Notes under the pieces: model-generated
Database searches by the model: none
The model's input: only the letters and a program-made list of their open reading frames with translations
Told to the model about the DNA's origin: nothing
Made by a program: the position numbers and the translations under genes
Assembly (NCBI GenBank): GCA_963767715.1
Contig: CAVYFA010000008.1
Location: 1 to 64,000 of the forward strand
Length of the DNA stretch: 64,000 nucleotides
From: CAVSXS01 sp963767715
GTDB lineage: Bacteria; Chloroflexota; Ktedonobacteria; Ktedonobacterales; Ktedonobacteraceae
Direction of reading: 5' to 3'
Part shown: positions 45,401-55,149 of the stretch, piece by piece
Position numbering within the stretch: position 1 is the stretch's first letter
How the letters are laid out: each line of letters starts with the position of its first letter

Positions 45401-46339
45401 ATGAGTCTTCTTGTCGAGCACATCAACAAATGGTTCGGCCAGTTTCAGGCCATCACAGACCTCACAATGGAAGTGAAAGAAGGCGCGCTTTTCGGCTTCC
45501 TGGGCGCCAACGGTGCGGGGAAGACGACCACGATGCGCATGATCCTCGACCTCTTCCGTCCCGACTCTGGCCAGATTACCTGGAACGGCAGGGATGTCCG
45601 CCAGGTGCCGCGCAGGAACTGGGGCTATCTGCCCGAGGAGCGCGGACTCTATCCGAAAATGCGCGTGGATGAGCAACTATTGTTTTTGGCGCGACTCAAC
45701 GGCTTGCCGAAGCAGGATGCCGAGAAAGCGCTGACTGACTGGCTCGAACGTTTCCAGATCAGCGCCAATCGCAAGAAGAAGATCGAAGAGTTGTCCAAGG
45801 GCAATCAACAGAAGGTGCAGTTTCTGGCGACCATCCTGCACGATCCGACCATCCTGGTCATGGATGAGCCATTTAGCGGCCTGGACCCGGTCAACGCGAA
45901 CGTGCTGAAAGAAGCGTTTTTAGAGATGCATCACCGGGGCAAAACGATCATTTTCTCCACGCACCAGTTGGAGCAAGCCGAGGAACTCTGCCAGGATATC
46001 GTGATCATCAACAAAGGGCAGAGCGTCGTTGCCGGCAGTGTACGCGAGGTCAAGCGCCAGCATGGGCGCAATGTGGCTCGCCTCAGACTCGATAATGATC
46101 CCGAGGCGAGCTGGCTTGAGCAGCTTCCGGGCGTGCAGGTCACCAAGCGCCGGGAAGATTACATCGAAATGCACATCCCGGCCAATCTCAATCCCAATGT
46201 GATTGTAGAGGCGGCGCTGCAGCACGGCGGCATCATCAGTCGTTTCGAGCTGACTGAACCATCGCTGACCGACATCTTTATTGAGCAGGTGGGTGCTATC
46301 GCACTCCCAGACGCTCCATCTTCTGAGCTTTCTGCATAG
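45401..46339 (+). CDS. ABC transporter ATP-binding protein (NatA/YhaQ type)
   Basis: ATG 45401 (MSLLVEHINKWFGQFQAITD). A 312-residue ATPase: Walker A GANGAGKTTT, the variant Q-loop YLPEERGLYPKMRVDEQLLF, signature LSKGNQQKVQFLATILHDP, Walker B LVMDEPFSGLDPVN and H-loop IIFSTHQLEQAEEL. The PEERGLYP and SKGNQQK signatures belong to the NatA/YhaQ group that pumps sodium or drugs out with a NatB-type permease. The C-terminal DUF4162-like domain (DIVIINKGQSVVAGSVREVK onward) is present. The permease starts 18 bases downstream. Confidence 0.92.
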   Translation: MSLLVEHINKWFGQFQAITDLTMEVKEGALFGFLGANGAGKTTTMRMILDLFRPDSGQITWNGRDVRQVPRRNWGYLPEERGLYPKMRVDEQLLFLARLNGLPKQDAEKALTDWLERFQISANRKKKIEELSKGNQQKVQFLATILHDPTILVMDEPFSGLDPVNANVLKEAFLEMHHRGKTIIFSTHQLEQAEELCQDIVIINKGQSVVAGSVREVKRQHGRNVARLRLDNDPEASWLEQLPGVQVTKRREDYIEMHIPANLNPNVIVEAALQHGGIISRFELTEPSLTDIFIEQVGAIALPDAPSSELSA

Positions 46340-46357
46340 AAAAAGAGGAATGACACC

Positions 46358-47773
46358 ATGCCAAATAACACGTTGGTACCTTCGGAAAGAGAGACGCCAG
46401 AACAGGGGCAGACATCCGTGGCCGTCAGCTCAGGCGGGGCCGCAACACTCAATACCTGGCGCAATATCCGCCTGATAATCGGGCGCGAGTATAAAAACCG
46501 GGTGACCCAGCGCAGCTTCATCATCACGACCATTATTCTCCTGGTGATCGTGTTCCTTGCCGCTTTTATCCCGACAGTGATACAGCTTGTTAGCTCCGGT
46601 TCCAGTTCCAGTGGGCAAACGAGTATCGTGGTGGTGAACGAAGCCGGCTCCATCGCGGGCTGGAATGAGGCGGAGTTGACCGCCGACATCAATACTGCAT
46701 TGAATGGAACAAGCACCGGAAGCTCCGCTCCCTATGTGTTGAGCAGCCAGCCACAGACTTCCCTGAGCAGCCTCCAAAGCCAGGTCAAGGATGGTAAACT
46801 GGATATTCTGCTGGTGTTTGATCGTCCAACGGACCAGAACTTACGCTTTACCTATTACACCCCGAACAGTTCGACAAACGACCCCAACCTGTCCGCGATC
46901 CAGGGTCTAACTCTGCAGCTCACCTTTTTCGATACCGCTCATCGCCTGGGTCTCACATCGTCTCAAACTCAGCGCCTCGCCGCTCCACCTGACCTGGTCG
47001 TCGTGCAGACTCAGCAGAGCCAGACGACTCAGCCGACGAGCGACGGTGCTGCTGGCTATGTGCTCGCCTTTGCCGGGGTTATCCTGATCTTCATCTCTAT
47101 CCAGGTCTATGCCGGGATCGTGGCGACGGGAGTGGCGGAAGAGAAAAGCAGCCGCATGATGGAAATCCTGCTGAATGCCGCAACCCCCTTCCAACTGCTG
47201 GCCGGCAAGATCGTGGGCATCGGGGCGGCGTGCCTGACGCAGATGGGGTGCATGGTGGCGGTCGGCATCGCTGCGCTGCTGCTGCAAACCCCACTGCAGG
47301 CCGCGCTGTTCGGGACACATGCGGGAAGCTTCAGCCAGTATCTCACCGGCGTGTCCATCCCGTTCTACCTCCTGTTCCTGCTCTACTTCCTGCTAGCGTT
47401 CTTCCTGTACGCCACCCTGTTTGCCGGACTGGCCTCACTGGTCAAACGGCAGGAGGAGGTGCAAAGCGTGATCATACTTCCACTGCTGCTGCTCAGCGGT
47501 GGCTATGTGCTGTTCTTTTTCGTGGTCTCTTCTCCCGATGCGACCGTGACGAAGGTGCTGTCGTACCTTCCGTTCTGGACCCCGATATTGATGCTGATGC
47601 GTCTTGCGCTGGGCACGGTCGCCTGGTGGGAAATCGTCGTAACGGTCGCCTTGATGCTGCTGACCATTCTCGCCTGCACCTGGGTTGCCGCGCGCCTGTA
47701 TCGCTACGGCGTGCTGATGTATGGGCAAAAGCCAGGCCTGGGGCGGGTGATGAAGCTGGCGTTTGGCCGGTGA
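46358..47773 (+). CDS. ABC-2 type permease (NatB/YhaP type)
   Basis: A 471-residue permease: N-terminal cytoplasmic part, TM1 (SFIITTIILLVIVFLAAFIP), a large extracytoplasmic domain of about 160 residues, then five helices (AAGYVLAFAGVILIFISIQV, ACLTQMGCMVAVGIAALLL, FYLLFLLYFLLAFFLYATLF, VIILPLLLLSGGYVLFFFVV, VALMLLTILACTWVAARLY). VAEEKSSRMMEILLNAATPF is the conserved cytoplasmic motif of NatB/YhaP permeases. It forms an exporter with the ATPase upstream. Substrate unknown. No lesion. Confidence 0.92.
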   Translation: MPNNTLVPSERETPEQGQTSVAVSSGGAATLNTWRNIRLIIGREYKNRVTQRSFIITTIILLVIVFLAAFIPTVIQLVSSGSSSSGQTSIVVVNEAGSIAGWNEAELTADINTALNGTSTGSSAPYVLSSQPQTSLSSLQSQVKDGKLDILLVFDRPTDQNLRFTYYTPNSSTNDPNLSAIQGLTLQLTFFDTAHRLGLTSSQTQRLAAPPDLVVVQTQQSQTTQPTSDGAAGYVLAFAGVILIFISIQVYAGIVATGVAEEKSSRMMEILLNAATPFQLLAGKIVGIGAACLTQMGCMVAVGIAALLLQTPLQAALFGTHAGSFSQYLTGVSIPFYLLFLLYFLLAFFLYATLFAGLASLVKRQEEVQSVIILPLLLLSGGYVLFFFVVSSPDATVTKVLSYLPFWTPILMLMRLALGTVAWWEIVVTVALMLLTILACTWVAARLYRYGVLMYGQKPGLGRVMKLAFGR

Positions 47774-47813
47774 GGGGATCATCTTTGGAGAAGTTAAGTG
47801 GCTCACCTACTGC

Positions 47814-48947
47814 TCAGTCGCAGAACTCCGCAGCCACCGCCGTCAGGATTTCCGCGCACTGCTCGACCTGGGCAAGATCGGACCACTCAACGACGGCGTG
47901 CGCTCCCTCACCTCCCGGGCCGAAAATGACCGTGGGTATCCCGCCAGCAGCCAGCAGCGCCGAATCCATCCAGCCCAGGCCGCCCACTTCGGCAACCCTG
48001 CTCCCGAGTCGCTCGCGCGCATGGCGCAGCACCACCTGCACAATCGCTTCGTCGAGGGACACTTCAAAAGGATCGCGCGACATGATCGTCTGGACGGTCG
48101 CCTGGAATACCGGGTCGGAGGCCTTGATCCGCTCGAGGAGAGCGGTGAATTCGGCTTCAATCTGCTGAACGGTTTCACCGGGTACCGTTCTACGTTCGAT
48201 GCTCAGCTTGCAGCGCAGGGGATAGCTGGATAACTCCTGCCCGCCCTCGATCAACGAGGCGTGAAGCGAGCCGCTTCCCAGCAGGCGATGCGATGTGCCC
48301 GATCGCAGCGAGCTCTCAAGTGCCTCCAGCCCCACGAGCACCTTCCCCATCTTCACAATCGCATCCACGCCGAGAGTGGGCCGCGAACCGTGCGCCGCGA
48401 CGCCGCTGGTCTCCACCTCCAGCCAGGCAAAGCCCTTGTGCGCCGTGCAGATATCCAGCCCGGTGGGTTCAGTAACGATAGCGGCATCCGCCTTCCACTG
48501 CTTGACGATCGCCGCCGTGCCGATACTCGCGTATTCTTCGTCGATCACCGCCGTCACGATCACATCGCCGCGCAGCCCACGTTTCCTGGCCGCCGCGCCC
48601 GCCGCCATGATAGCCGCCAGCCCGGCCTTCATATCATAAGCCCCGCGCCCATACAGCCGGTTGTTCTCGATATACGGCTCGTGGGGCCTCTCCATACCTG
48701 CGACTCCGACAGTATCCGTATGCGCGTTGAGCAGCAGCGAGCGCCCACCCCCGCTCCCGCGCGCCACGCCGATCACGTTCGGCCGTCCAGACGCCGGCTC
48801 ATCCCAGACAACCTCCAGTCCCGCGCGCTCGAACCACTCCGCTATGAAGCGCGCGATATTGCCCTCACCTGCCCCGCCCGGCACAAGATCAGGATTGACC
48901 GAATCAATAGCTACCAAACTCTTTAGGAGTTCAACAACCTCGCTCAT
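47814..48947 (-). CDS. M20-family metallopeptidase/deacylase (ArgE/DapE type)
   Basis: ATG 48947 (MSEVVELLKSLVAIDSVNPD) after GGAGCAATT. A 377-residue M20 enzyme: LLLNAHTDTVGV gives the first metal His and the catalytic Asp, GRGAYDMKAGLAAIM the bridging Asp, VIDEEYASIGTAAI the general base and metal Glu pair, VTEPTGLDICTAHKGFAWLE a further metal ligand, and FGPGGEGAHAVVEWSDLAQV the last His. The lid domain with VAAHGSRPTLGVDA lies between. Such enzymes remove acyl groups from amino acids or diaminopimelate intermediates. Exact substrate is not clear, as no arginine or lysine genes are nearby. Convergent with the ABC permease. Confidence 0.88.
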   Translation of the reverse strand: MSEVVELLKSLVAIDSVNPDLVPGGAGEGNIARFIAEWFERAGLEVVWDEPASGRPNVIGVARGSGGGRSLLLNAHTDTVGVAGMERPHEPYIENNRLYGRGAYDMKAGLAAIMAAGAAARKRGLRGDVIVTAVIDEEYASIGTAAIVKQWKADAAIVTEPTGLDICTAHKGFAWLEVETSGVAAHGSRPTLGVDAIVKMGKVLVGLEALESSLRSGTSHRLLGSGSLHASLIEGGQELSSYPLRCKLSIERRTVPGETVQQIEAEFTALLERIKASDPVFQATVQTIMSRDPFEVSLDEAIVQVVLRHARERLGSRVAEVGGLGWMDSALLAAGGIPTVIFGPGGEGAHAVVEWSDLAQVEQCAEILTAVAAEFCD

Positions 48948-49084
48948 AGAAATTGCTCCTTGGGTATCCACCTGAAAGCTACGCGAGTTTCAGGAGCCGT
49001 TCAGCGTTCAGGTGGCTGAATTTTGTTTCTTGATTATGGCATAAGTTTTGACTCCCATCAACCTGCTTACATCCTCGTCATAGG

Positions 49085-49126
49085 AAAGGCGTAGACCTAC
49101 CGGGTATCCAGCAGACCTACGCCTTT
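49085..49126 (-). terminator. Hairpin after the SPW-repeat gene
   Basis: AAAGGCGTAG (49085-49094) and CTACGCCTTT (49117-49126) form a perfect 10-base stem with a 22-base loop, 18 bases past the stop of the minus-strand membrane gene. T-rich bases end the stem (CGCCTTTCC on the minus strand). Probable transcription terminator. Confidence 0.6.
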
Positions 49127-49143
49127 CTATCGGGCTAACGCCA

Positions 49144-49536
49144 TTATGCAGCCGTGGCCGCCGTTCTGGGATGTGTTTGTGAGACGAGCACGACCAGAAT
49201 GACGACGACCCCAACCACCAGGTGGGGAAGCCAGACGTTGAGCGGCTTGCTTGCAAATCCGAAGATCCAGGGCGAAGCCGCGAGAAAAGCGGCGGCAACA
49301 AAGTCGATGACCAGGTGATATGGCATCGGAAGAAACTTGATGCCAGGGACGCCGAGTTCGTACTTCGTGACCAGGCTATAGACAATGAGGGCAATGCCCA
49401 GGATGATAGGCACATACACAGCAGCCCCTCCGACATACGCAAACCCAAAGATCCAGGGAGCTGCGATCAAGGCAATCCCTACCAGGTAATCCAGGACACC
49501 ATGCACCGATGTTGGAAGGAAACGAATTGAGTTCAT
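49144..49536 (-). CDS. SPW-repeat membrane protein
   Basis: A 130-residue protein (MNSIRFLPTSVHGVLDYLVG start) of two internal repeats, each with a pair of helices and the (A/S)PWIFGFA motif: VGIALIAAPWIFGFAYVGGA in the first, VAAAFLAASPWIFGFASKPL in the second. This is the SPW/SPW_2-type repeat of small membrane proteins of unknown function. The paired layout suggests internal duplication. ATG follows GAGGTTTTT. A hairpin terminator follows the gene. An AT-rich gap lies upstream. Confidence 0.82.
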   Translation of the reverse strand: MNSIRFLPTSVHGVLDYLVGIALIAAPWIFGFAYVGGAAVYVPIILGIALIVYSLVTKYELGVPGIKFLPMPYHLVIDFVAAAFLAASPWIFGFASKPLNVWLPHLVVGVVVILVVLVSQTHPRTAATAA

Positions 49537-50000
49537 AAAAACCTCCTCTTTCTAAGTGAAGAACTCAACTTCAATGAATGATACGACTCATCTTAACAGA
49601 TACTACGCGTTTCAGAGCGATCTAGATTACAAATGAAGATCAACAAAAGGTATATTATGGACAAAACAATTAAAAAAGAATATTCCTACTAATCGCCCTA
49701 TTTGACACATCTATTTTAAACTCGACAGCATATTAGATTTAAAGATGATTAAACTATTTTCATTAGAAAGACGTAAGAAATTTCTATCATGTAAGTAATC
49801 CAGGTCCACTCCTCTGGCGTAGAATACCATGAGCAGTACAACTCCGTGGAAGCATGGGTCTCCTGCGGAGAACTGTGACGGACATCCAATGCGCATTTGG
49901 TAGCCGCCGTACCTCGAGTAGGTACTTATTGATGCGTCGCTGCCGCAATTGTGGTGGTGACTGAGCATGATACTCAGAAAGAAGCTGAGTACTGAAAGGT
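49537..50000. other. AT-rich gap between SPW gene and ferritin-like remnant
   Basis: Bases about 49560-49800 are strikingly AT-rich for this window; 49800-50000 returns to average. Short frames on the minus strand do not look like a known protein. The region probably holds the promoters of both flanking genes, but I cannot pick a convincing pair. No repeat of the GTAGGGGC family is present. Confidence 0.4.
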
Positions 50001-50012
50001 TTGATTTCTACC

Positions 50013-50854
50013 GTGAAGAGACTTGACGATTTTACTGAAGAGACCGCACCAGTCGAAGGGAGGTCCACTGCTGAGTTGACACCTGAACTGGCTACGTACA
50101 GGTTGTTTGCATCGCTGGACGCTACACGTTCACGCCGGGGACTTCTCAAAGGGGCCATTGCAGGAGCTATGGGGGCTGCTGGTATCGCTGTGGGTGCTAG
50201 CGCACTGCTCGTTCCTACGAATGCTGTCCATGCTGAGGCAGCCAGTGGATCGAGCTGTACCGTCGAATTCGATCAAGACGATCTTCAGCGTCGCAGCAAC
50301 TGCTGAGCGGTTGGCAGTGACCTTCTACACCAATGGCGTGAAGCACGCAAGTCAATTGGGGCTCAGTTGGGGCAGCCTGCAAGCCATAAAAGCCGCCCTG
50401 GTCGAAGAGCAGATTCACGAGCTATTCTTTGTCGCCAATGGTGGGACGCCCATTGCCAGCACCTTTAGCTTCCCCCACGGCGAGGAGACGTTCGAGAGCC
50501 TGAGTACGTTCATCGAAACGCAGCAGCAGCTCGAAGGCGTCTTCGAATTCGGCCTTCCTTGCCGCGATTCACGAGTTTGCGGCCATGGGTCAGCCAGTGC
50601 TTGCACGGATTGCCGGGCAGATCGCGACGATCGAGGCCGAGCATCGTGCGCTGGGACGCTTCATCGGAGGACTGGTTCCAGCGGATAACTGGGCGTTCTC
50701 GCCCGTGCTAATCTCGTCAGTTGGCGCAGCACCAGACGCCGTGAAGGAGGCCGGGTACTTGAGTCCGCGAGCTGGCAACAGCTATACCTACCACCAGGTG
50801 AGCACTGACGATCAAGGCGTGGTGTACCGGGAACCAGTCGCTGTCGGCTGCTAA
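50013..50854 (+). pseudogene. Tat-signal ferritin-like protein, two frameshifts
   Basis: GTG 50013 (VKRLDDFTEETAPVEGRSTA; TTG 50001 also possible). A twin-arginine signal RSRRGLLKGAIAGAMGAAGI precedes the mature part. The frame breaks near 50268 (VEFD then SIKTIFSVAATAERLAVTFY in another frame) and near 50555 (then AFLAAIHEFAAMGQPVLARI). The joined parts show a ferritin-like helical bundle with EEQIHELFF, EAEHRALGRFIGG and HGEETFES, where Glu/His pairs could bind metal. An intact version would be an exported ferritin-like protein of about 280 residues. As read it is dead. Confidence 0.75.
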
Positions 50855-50899
50855 ACGTTCCATCTATTAAGATCGCTCCCTTCTTCTAGCGATTGGTTA

Positions 50900-50998
50900 G
50901 GGAATATGAGGGCAGCTCTCATTCCCCACATGATAAGCCTCTGCTCTTCTATGAGTATTCCGTGGCGCGTGCTATGGAATGTTCAAAGCAGAGGCTTA
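50900..50998. repeat. Two adjacent hairpins downstream of the ferritin-like remnant
   Basis: First: GGGAATATGAG (50900-50910) with CTCTCATTCCC (50916-50926), imperfect. Second: TAAGCCTCTGCT (50934-50945) with AGCAGAGGCTTA (50987-50998), a perfect 12-base stem around 41 bases that hold a smaller ATTCC/GGAAT pair. The rest of the 314-base gap before 51169 shows nothing recognisable. Confidence 0.6.
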
Positions 50999-51168
50999 CT
51001 CCGTTGCGCTTCAGAAAGTGCCGTCAGTGGTATCGGTTGTTTTGCATGGGAAAGAGTCCTCATAGAACCCGGTGTCGTGTCATCCCTCCCCGTTTCGTGT
51101 TATGATGAAGCCGTCTCCCGCTCCTGGACATCCAGGGCGATCAAAAGAGGAAAGAGGCAACCGAACGA

Positions 51169-52887
51169 ATGTCACTCTGTGGATATCGTAAACTTCAGGC
51201 CGACCGCGCGCGAATTCGCTGGCTGATCGGCTTCACTTTCCGCAGCACCCGCTGGACCGACGACGGCATCAGCCACAGCAGCAACGTGTTCAGCCGCGCT
51301 ATTTATCTCATCGCCAAATACGCCAGCCTGCTGTTTGCCAACCTGGTCAACGCCTTCTGGCTGCTCGGCACGCAGTTGATATGGTGGTCTTGCAGGCTCT
51401 TTGCGCGCCATAAAGCGAAACCAGACCGCATCAAACACGTCTTTGTGCTCATGCTGGAAAACCGCTCCTTCGATCACCTGCTCGGTTTTTCCCAGATCAA
51501 AGGCACCGATGCCGTCACCGGGCAGCCCACCGACATCGAGGGGCTTGATCCCGTTCGCGACTGGAACGCCGGGCCGGACGGGAAACCGGTGCCTGTGTCA
51601 TCCCCGGCCGATTGGGCCATGCCTTACGATCCCGGCCACGAGTACCCCGACGTCATGGAACAACTCTGCGGCGTCAACGGCATCTATCCCCACATCGACA
51701 ACAGCGGCTTCGTCGCCGACTATGCCAAGGTCGATGCGGCGCATCCCGGCGAGATCATGAAGTGTTACGCCCCGCAGCAACTCCCCGTCATAACCACGCT
51801 CGCGCGCGAATTTGCCGTCTGCGATCACTGGTTCTCCTCGATGCCCGGCCCGACCTGGCCGAACCGCTTCTTTATCCACGCCGCCTCGTCCGGTGGCCTG
51901 GATCACAGTCCGACAACCGAGAATATCGCCAGTTCCATCCTCGTCAACGGCTATAAATTTGACAACGGCACGATCTATGACTGCCTCGACGACGAGGGAT
52001 TAAGCTGGACAGTCTACAAGGGCGATGCCTTCCCCCAAACGCTGGCCATCACCGGCATGACCGTGCGCCTGGCCGAGGGACGCTTCCGCGACTTCGAGGA
52101 TTTCAGCGAGCACGTGCAGGACCCCAACTACTCCACCTCCTACGCCTTCATCGAGCCGGACTACCACGTCTCGGCGGACTTCGTGTGCGGTAACTCGCAG
52201 CACCCCAAAGATGACGTTACCCGCGGCGAGGCCCTGCTCAAGAACGTGTACGAGACGATTCGCAACTCGCCCCACTGGGAAAACAGTCTCCTGATCGTTA
52301 CTTACGACGAACACGGCGGCTTTTACGACCACGTCCCCCCGCCGCAAACCGTCTCCCCCGGCGACAAACCGACCGATCCAGAAAACAACCACTATGGCTT
52401 CGACTTCACGCAACTGGGTGTGCGTGTGCCCGCCATCATCATCTCGCCGCTGATTCCCCGGGGCACCATCGATCATACCGTCTACGACCACACCTCGGCG
52501 CTCGCCACGCTCGAGCATATCTTCGGACTGCGGCCGTTGACCAATCGCGACACACACGCCAACACGCTCAATCACCTCCTTTCGCTCGCGCAACCCCGCG
52601 GCGATGCTCCTCAGACCCTGCCTGACCCTGCCCGCTCCGGCATCGCCTGCGCTGACGAACCCGAAGATAATATCGCCGCCAGGCAGGTGGCCGCCCATCC
52701 TGACAGAGCGGCCGCGCCCCCAGACCCCTCCATGCAGGCCTTCATGCACGTCGCCTACTTACGCGACCGGCAGGCCTCTCCTGAACCCGAAAAAGAACAG
52801 CGCACCGCACGCTACCTCTCCGCAGCGAATACCCGCGCCGGCGCGAAGGATTATCTGACAGAGGTGCGCAAAAAGGTCGAGCCGTAA
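51169..52887 (+). CDS. Phosphoesterase (phospholipase C / acid phosphatase AcpA family)
   Basis: A 572-residue protein of PF04185 type. Residues 45-75 contain a hydrophobic stretch (YLIAKYASLLFANLVNAFWL) acting as a membrane anchor. Motifs: FVLMLENRSFDHLLGFSQIK with the catalytic-metal region, CDHWFSSMPGPTWPNRFFIH, FIEPDYHVSADFVCGNSQHP, VTYDEHGGFYDHVPPPQT and LGVRVPAIIISPLIPRGTID, then HTSALATLEHIFGLRPLTNR. These are the usual blocks of non-haemolytic phospholipase C and AcpA. A Pro/Ala-rich C-terminal tail of about 90 residues is extra. It probably hydrolyses phosphodiesters or monoesters at the outer membrane face. ATG follows GAGGAAAGAGG. Confidence 0.88.
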   Translation: MSLCGYRKLQADRARIRWLIGFTFRSTRWTDDGISHSSNVFSRAIYLIAKYASLLFANLVNAFWLLGTQLIWWSCRLFARHKAKPDRIKHVFVLMLENRSFDHLLGFSQIKGTDAVTGQPTDIEGLDPVRDWNAGPDGKPVPVSSPADWAMPYDPGHEYPDVMEQLCGVNGIYPHIDNSGFVADYAKVDAAHPGEIMKCYAPQQLPVITTLAREFAVCDHWFSSMPGPTWPNRFFIHAASSGGLDHSPTTENIASSILVNGYKFDNGTIYDCLDDEGLSWTVYKGDAFPQTLAITGMTVRLAEGRFRDFEDFSEHVQDPNYSTSYAFIEPDYHVSADFVCGNSQHPKDDVTRGEALLKNVYETIRNSPHWENSLLIVTYDEHGGFYDHVPPPQTVSPGDKPTDPENNHYGFDFTQLGVRVPAIIISPLIPRGTIDHTVYDHTSALATLEHIFGLRPLTNRDTHANTLNHLLSLAQPRGDAPQTLPDPARSGIACADEPEDNIAARQVAAHPDRAAAPPDPSMQAFMHVAYLRDRQASPEPEKEQRTARYLSAANTRAGAKDYLTEVRKKVEP

Positions 52888-53037
52888 ATCCAGACGTTTT
52901 GAGATAAGACTTTCCGGGGGCGGAAACGCTTTTCGTAACGATTTGGAGACGCAGGTATGCTATGATATGGTTGAGGATACCCGCAGCCTCTTGCTGAGTC
53001 GTTGAGTAATTCTTCTCTTGCGGGAAAGGAATAAAGC

Positions 53038-54249
53038 ATGAACCGATCGCGTCCTGAAGGAAAGAGCGGAAGCCACCCGGCTGTTTCCGCCACCGCGAAT
53101 ACGAGTTTAACTGGCCCCTGGCTCCACATTGCCCGCGCTACATGGTTAGTGCTGGTCATTCCCAGCCTGGGGCTCTTTGTGGTTAGCCTCGTTGTCTCTT
53201 ATCAGCAAGTCCAATCCGCGGCCATTCCTGCACAGATGCAACAGTTGCTCTCTGCCATGGGCCTTTCAGTCAGTGAGTTTAACACTGTGAACACCATTTT
53301 CAACGTGCTCACCTCAGCGATCTGGTATGGCGTCGGCTTCTTTATTTTCTGGCGCAGGTCGGACGACTGGTTGGCGCTGCTGGCCGCCTTTGTGCTGGTG
53401 ATGTTCAACGTCGGCCCCTGGTCAAACAACAATGCCCCCTCTGTGCTGGCACTCGCCTATCCCGCTTTCGCTTTGCCTCTCGGTCTCATCAGCTTTCTTT
53501 GGGATAGCGCGCTCGGTGTGTTCTTGCTGCTCTTCCCCGGTGGACGGCTGGTCCCGCGCTGGATGGGGCTGATCCTGCTGCTCTACCTCATCTCGGCATT
53601 TTTGGGCAGTTTCCCTACCCCCTCTTCAACTTTCGATGCAAATGGGCCAGCGTGGCTTGGACTGCCGTTTATTCTCGTTATCTATGGATCCATCGTCTAT
53701 TCGCAAATCTACCGCTACCGGCGCGTGTCAACGCCTGCCCAGCGCCAGCAGACGAAGTGGGTGGTCTTGGGGGTAGCAGTGGCAATCGCAGTGATCATCG
53801 GCATTTTGGCCTTCACCTTCCTTATCCCGTCCAATGCCAACTCGTATTCGTTCGTTGATTTTCTTGTGACTTTTATCATCTGGCCCGCTGCTCTGCTCCT
53901 GATCCCGCTCTCCATCGGGTTCTCGATTTTACGCTATCGGCTCTACGACATCGACCTGCTGATCAACCGCACGCTGGTATATGGTACGCTGACGGTTTCG
54001 CTGGCGGCTGTCTACTTCGGCCTCATCTTTGGTTTGCAAGCCTTGTTCCAGGGCATGTTCCACCAGAATAACAGCGTCGCCATCGTCGTCTCGACGCTCG
54101 TCATTGCCGCGCTCTTCCGCCCCTTGCGACATCGCATCCAGGCCATCATTGACCACCGTTTCTACCGTCGCAAGTACGATGCAGCTAAAACGATGGCGGC
54201 ATTCAACGCCACCCTGCGCAACGAGGTTGATCTAACAGCAGTTGAGTGA
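53038..54249 (+). CDS. Multi-pass membrane protein, signalling-type N-terminus, frame lost near the end
   Basis: A 403-residue frame with about nine membrane helices (ARATWLVLVIPSLGLFVVSL, IWYGVGFFIFWRR, ALGVFLLLFPGGRLVPRWMG, VVLGVAVAIAVIIGILAFTF, LTVSLAAVYFGLIFGLQALF). It continues ALFRPLRHRIQAIIDHRFYR and YDAAKTMAAFNATLRNEVDL, the layout seen ahead of sensor or output domains in Chloroflexota kinases. After NEVDL it stops at 54249. In the +1 frame the text QQLSEHLVAVVQETMQPASV continues to 54370, so one base appears lost or gained near 54234. No catalytic domain follows in either frame. The role is unknown; it may be a truncated sensor protein. Confidence 0.7.
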   Translation: MNRSRPEGKSGSHPAVSATANTSLTGPWLHIARATWLVLVIPSLGLFVVSLVVSYQQVQSAAIPAQMQQLLSAMGLSVSEFNTVNTIFNVLTSAIWYGVGFFIFWRRSDDWLALLAAFVLVMFNVGPWSNNNAPSVLALAYPAFALPLGLISFLWDSALGVFLLLFPGGRLVPRWMGLILLLYLISAFLGSFPTPSSTFDANGPAWLGLPFILVIYGSIVYSQIYRYRRVSTPAQRQQTKWVVLGVAVAIAVIIGILAFTFLIPSNANSYSFVDFLVTFIIWPAALLLIPLSIGFSILRYRLYDIDLLINRTLVYGTLTVSLAAVYFGLIFGLQALFQGMFHQNNSVAIVVSTLVIAALFRPLRHRIQAIIDHRFYRRKYDAAKTMAAFNATLRNEVDLTAVE

Positions 54250-54392
54250 GCACCTGGTGGCCGTCGTGCAGGAGACGATGCAGCCGGCCTCGGTCTCGCT
54301 GTGGCTGCGCCCACCGGCCCAACAGCAGGTTCCATGGAGAGCTATCCCTTCGACTTCCCTCGCAGAGTGAAACAAAAGACGAGAGGTGAGGT

Positions 54393-55142
54393 ATGGACAC
54401 GCGCGCGCTCTTACAGGCGGTCGAGCATCGTCCCTACCCGCTCCCTGCCGGCCCCTGGATCATGACCCAGATCTGGCACGAGGTGCTCTTTGCGCACTGG
54501 CCTCTCGCGCCCTCCGTCCTGCGCCCACTCGTCCCCGCCGTGCTCGAACTGGATACCTTCGAAGGCCAGGCCTGGCTCGGCCTGGTCCCTTTTCGCATGA
54601 CGCACGTCAGTCCGCGCGGCATTCCCCCCGTACCGCGCCTGTCTCAATTTCCCGAGATGAACGTGCGCACCTATGTCGTCGTCAACAGCATTCCCGGCGT
54701 CTACTTTTTCAGCCTGGATGCCGGCAGCGCCCTGGCGGTAGCGCTTGCTCGCAGGTTCTTCCACCTGCCCTACTTCCATGCCAGCATGCGAAGCGTCCCC
54801 GTCGGGGAAAGCATCGAGTATGAGAGTCATCGCCTCCGGCCCGCCGCGCCAGAGGCGCACTTCGTCGCCCGCTATCGCCCGCTGTCCCCCATCACCCATG
54901 CGCAGCGCGGGACGCGCGACTCCTGGCTTACCGAACGCTATTGTCTCTACACTACAGGCCGGCGCAATCACCTCTATCGCGGCGATATTCACCATCGTCC
55001 CTGGCCGCTTCAGACGGCGGAACTAACCATCACAAGCAACAGCATGACGCTCCCCCAGCACATACACCTTCCCGGCCCGCCCCCACTCCTCCATTACGCC
55101 CACCGCCAGGAAGTCCTCATCTGGCCCCTGCGCCGTCTATGA
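54393..55142 (+). CDS. DUF2071 (YqjF-type) protein
   Basis: A 249-residue protein (MDTRALLQAVEHRPYPLPAG) matching DUF2071: WHEVLFAHWPLAPSVLRPLV, LDTFEGQAWLGLVPFRMTHV, PEMNVRTYVVVNSIPGVYFF, SLDAGSALAVALARRFFHLP, and a C-terminal GDIHHRPWPLQTAELTITSN. The family (B. subtilis YqjF) has no assigned reaction; the fold resembles acetoacetate decarboxylase-like proteins. No signal peptide. It is followed by dispersed repeats and the convergent methyltransferase. Confidence 0.85.
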   Translation: MDTRALLQAVEHRPYPLPAGPWIMTQIWHEVLFAHWPLAPSVLRPLVPAVLELDTFEGQAWLGLVPFRMTHVSPRGIPPVPRLSQFPEMNVRTYVVVNSIPGVYFFSLDAGSALAVALARRFFHLPYFHASMRSVPVGESIEYESHRLRPAAPEAHFVARYRPLSPITHAQRGTRDSWLTERYCLYTTGRRNHLYRGDIHHRPWPLQTAELTITSNSMTLPQHIHLPGPPPLLHYAHRQEVLIWPLRRL

Positions 55143-55149
55143 GCACCCC

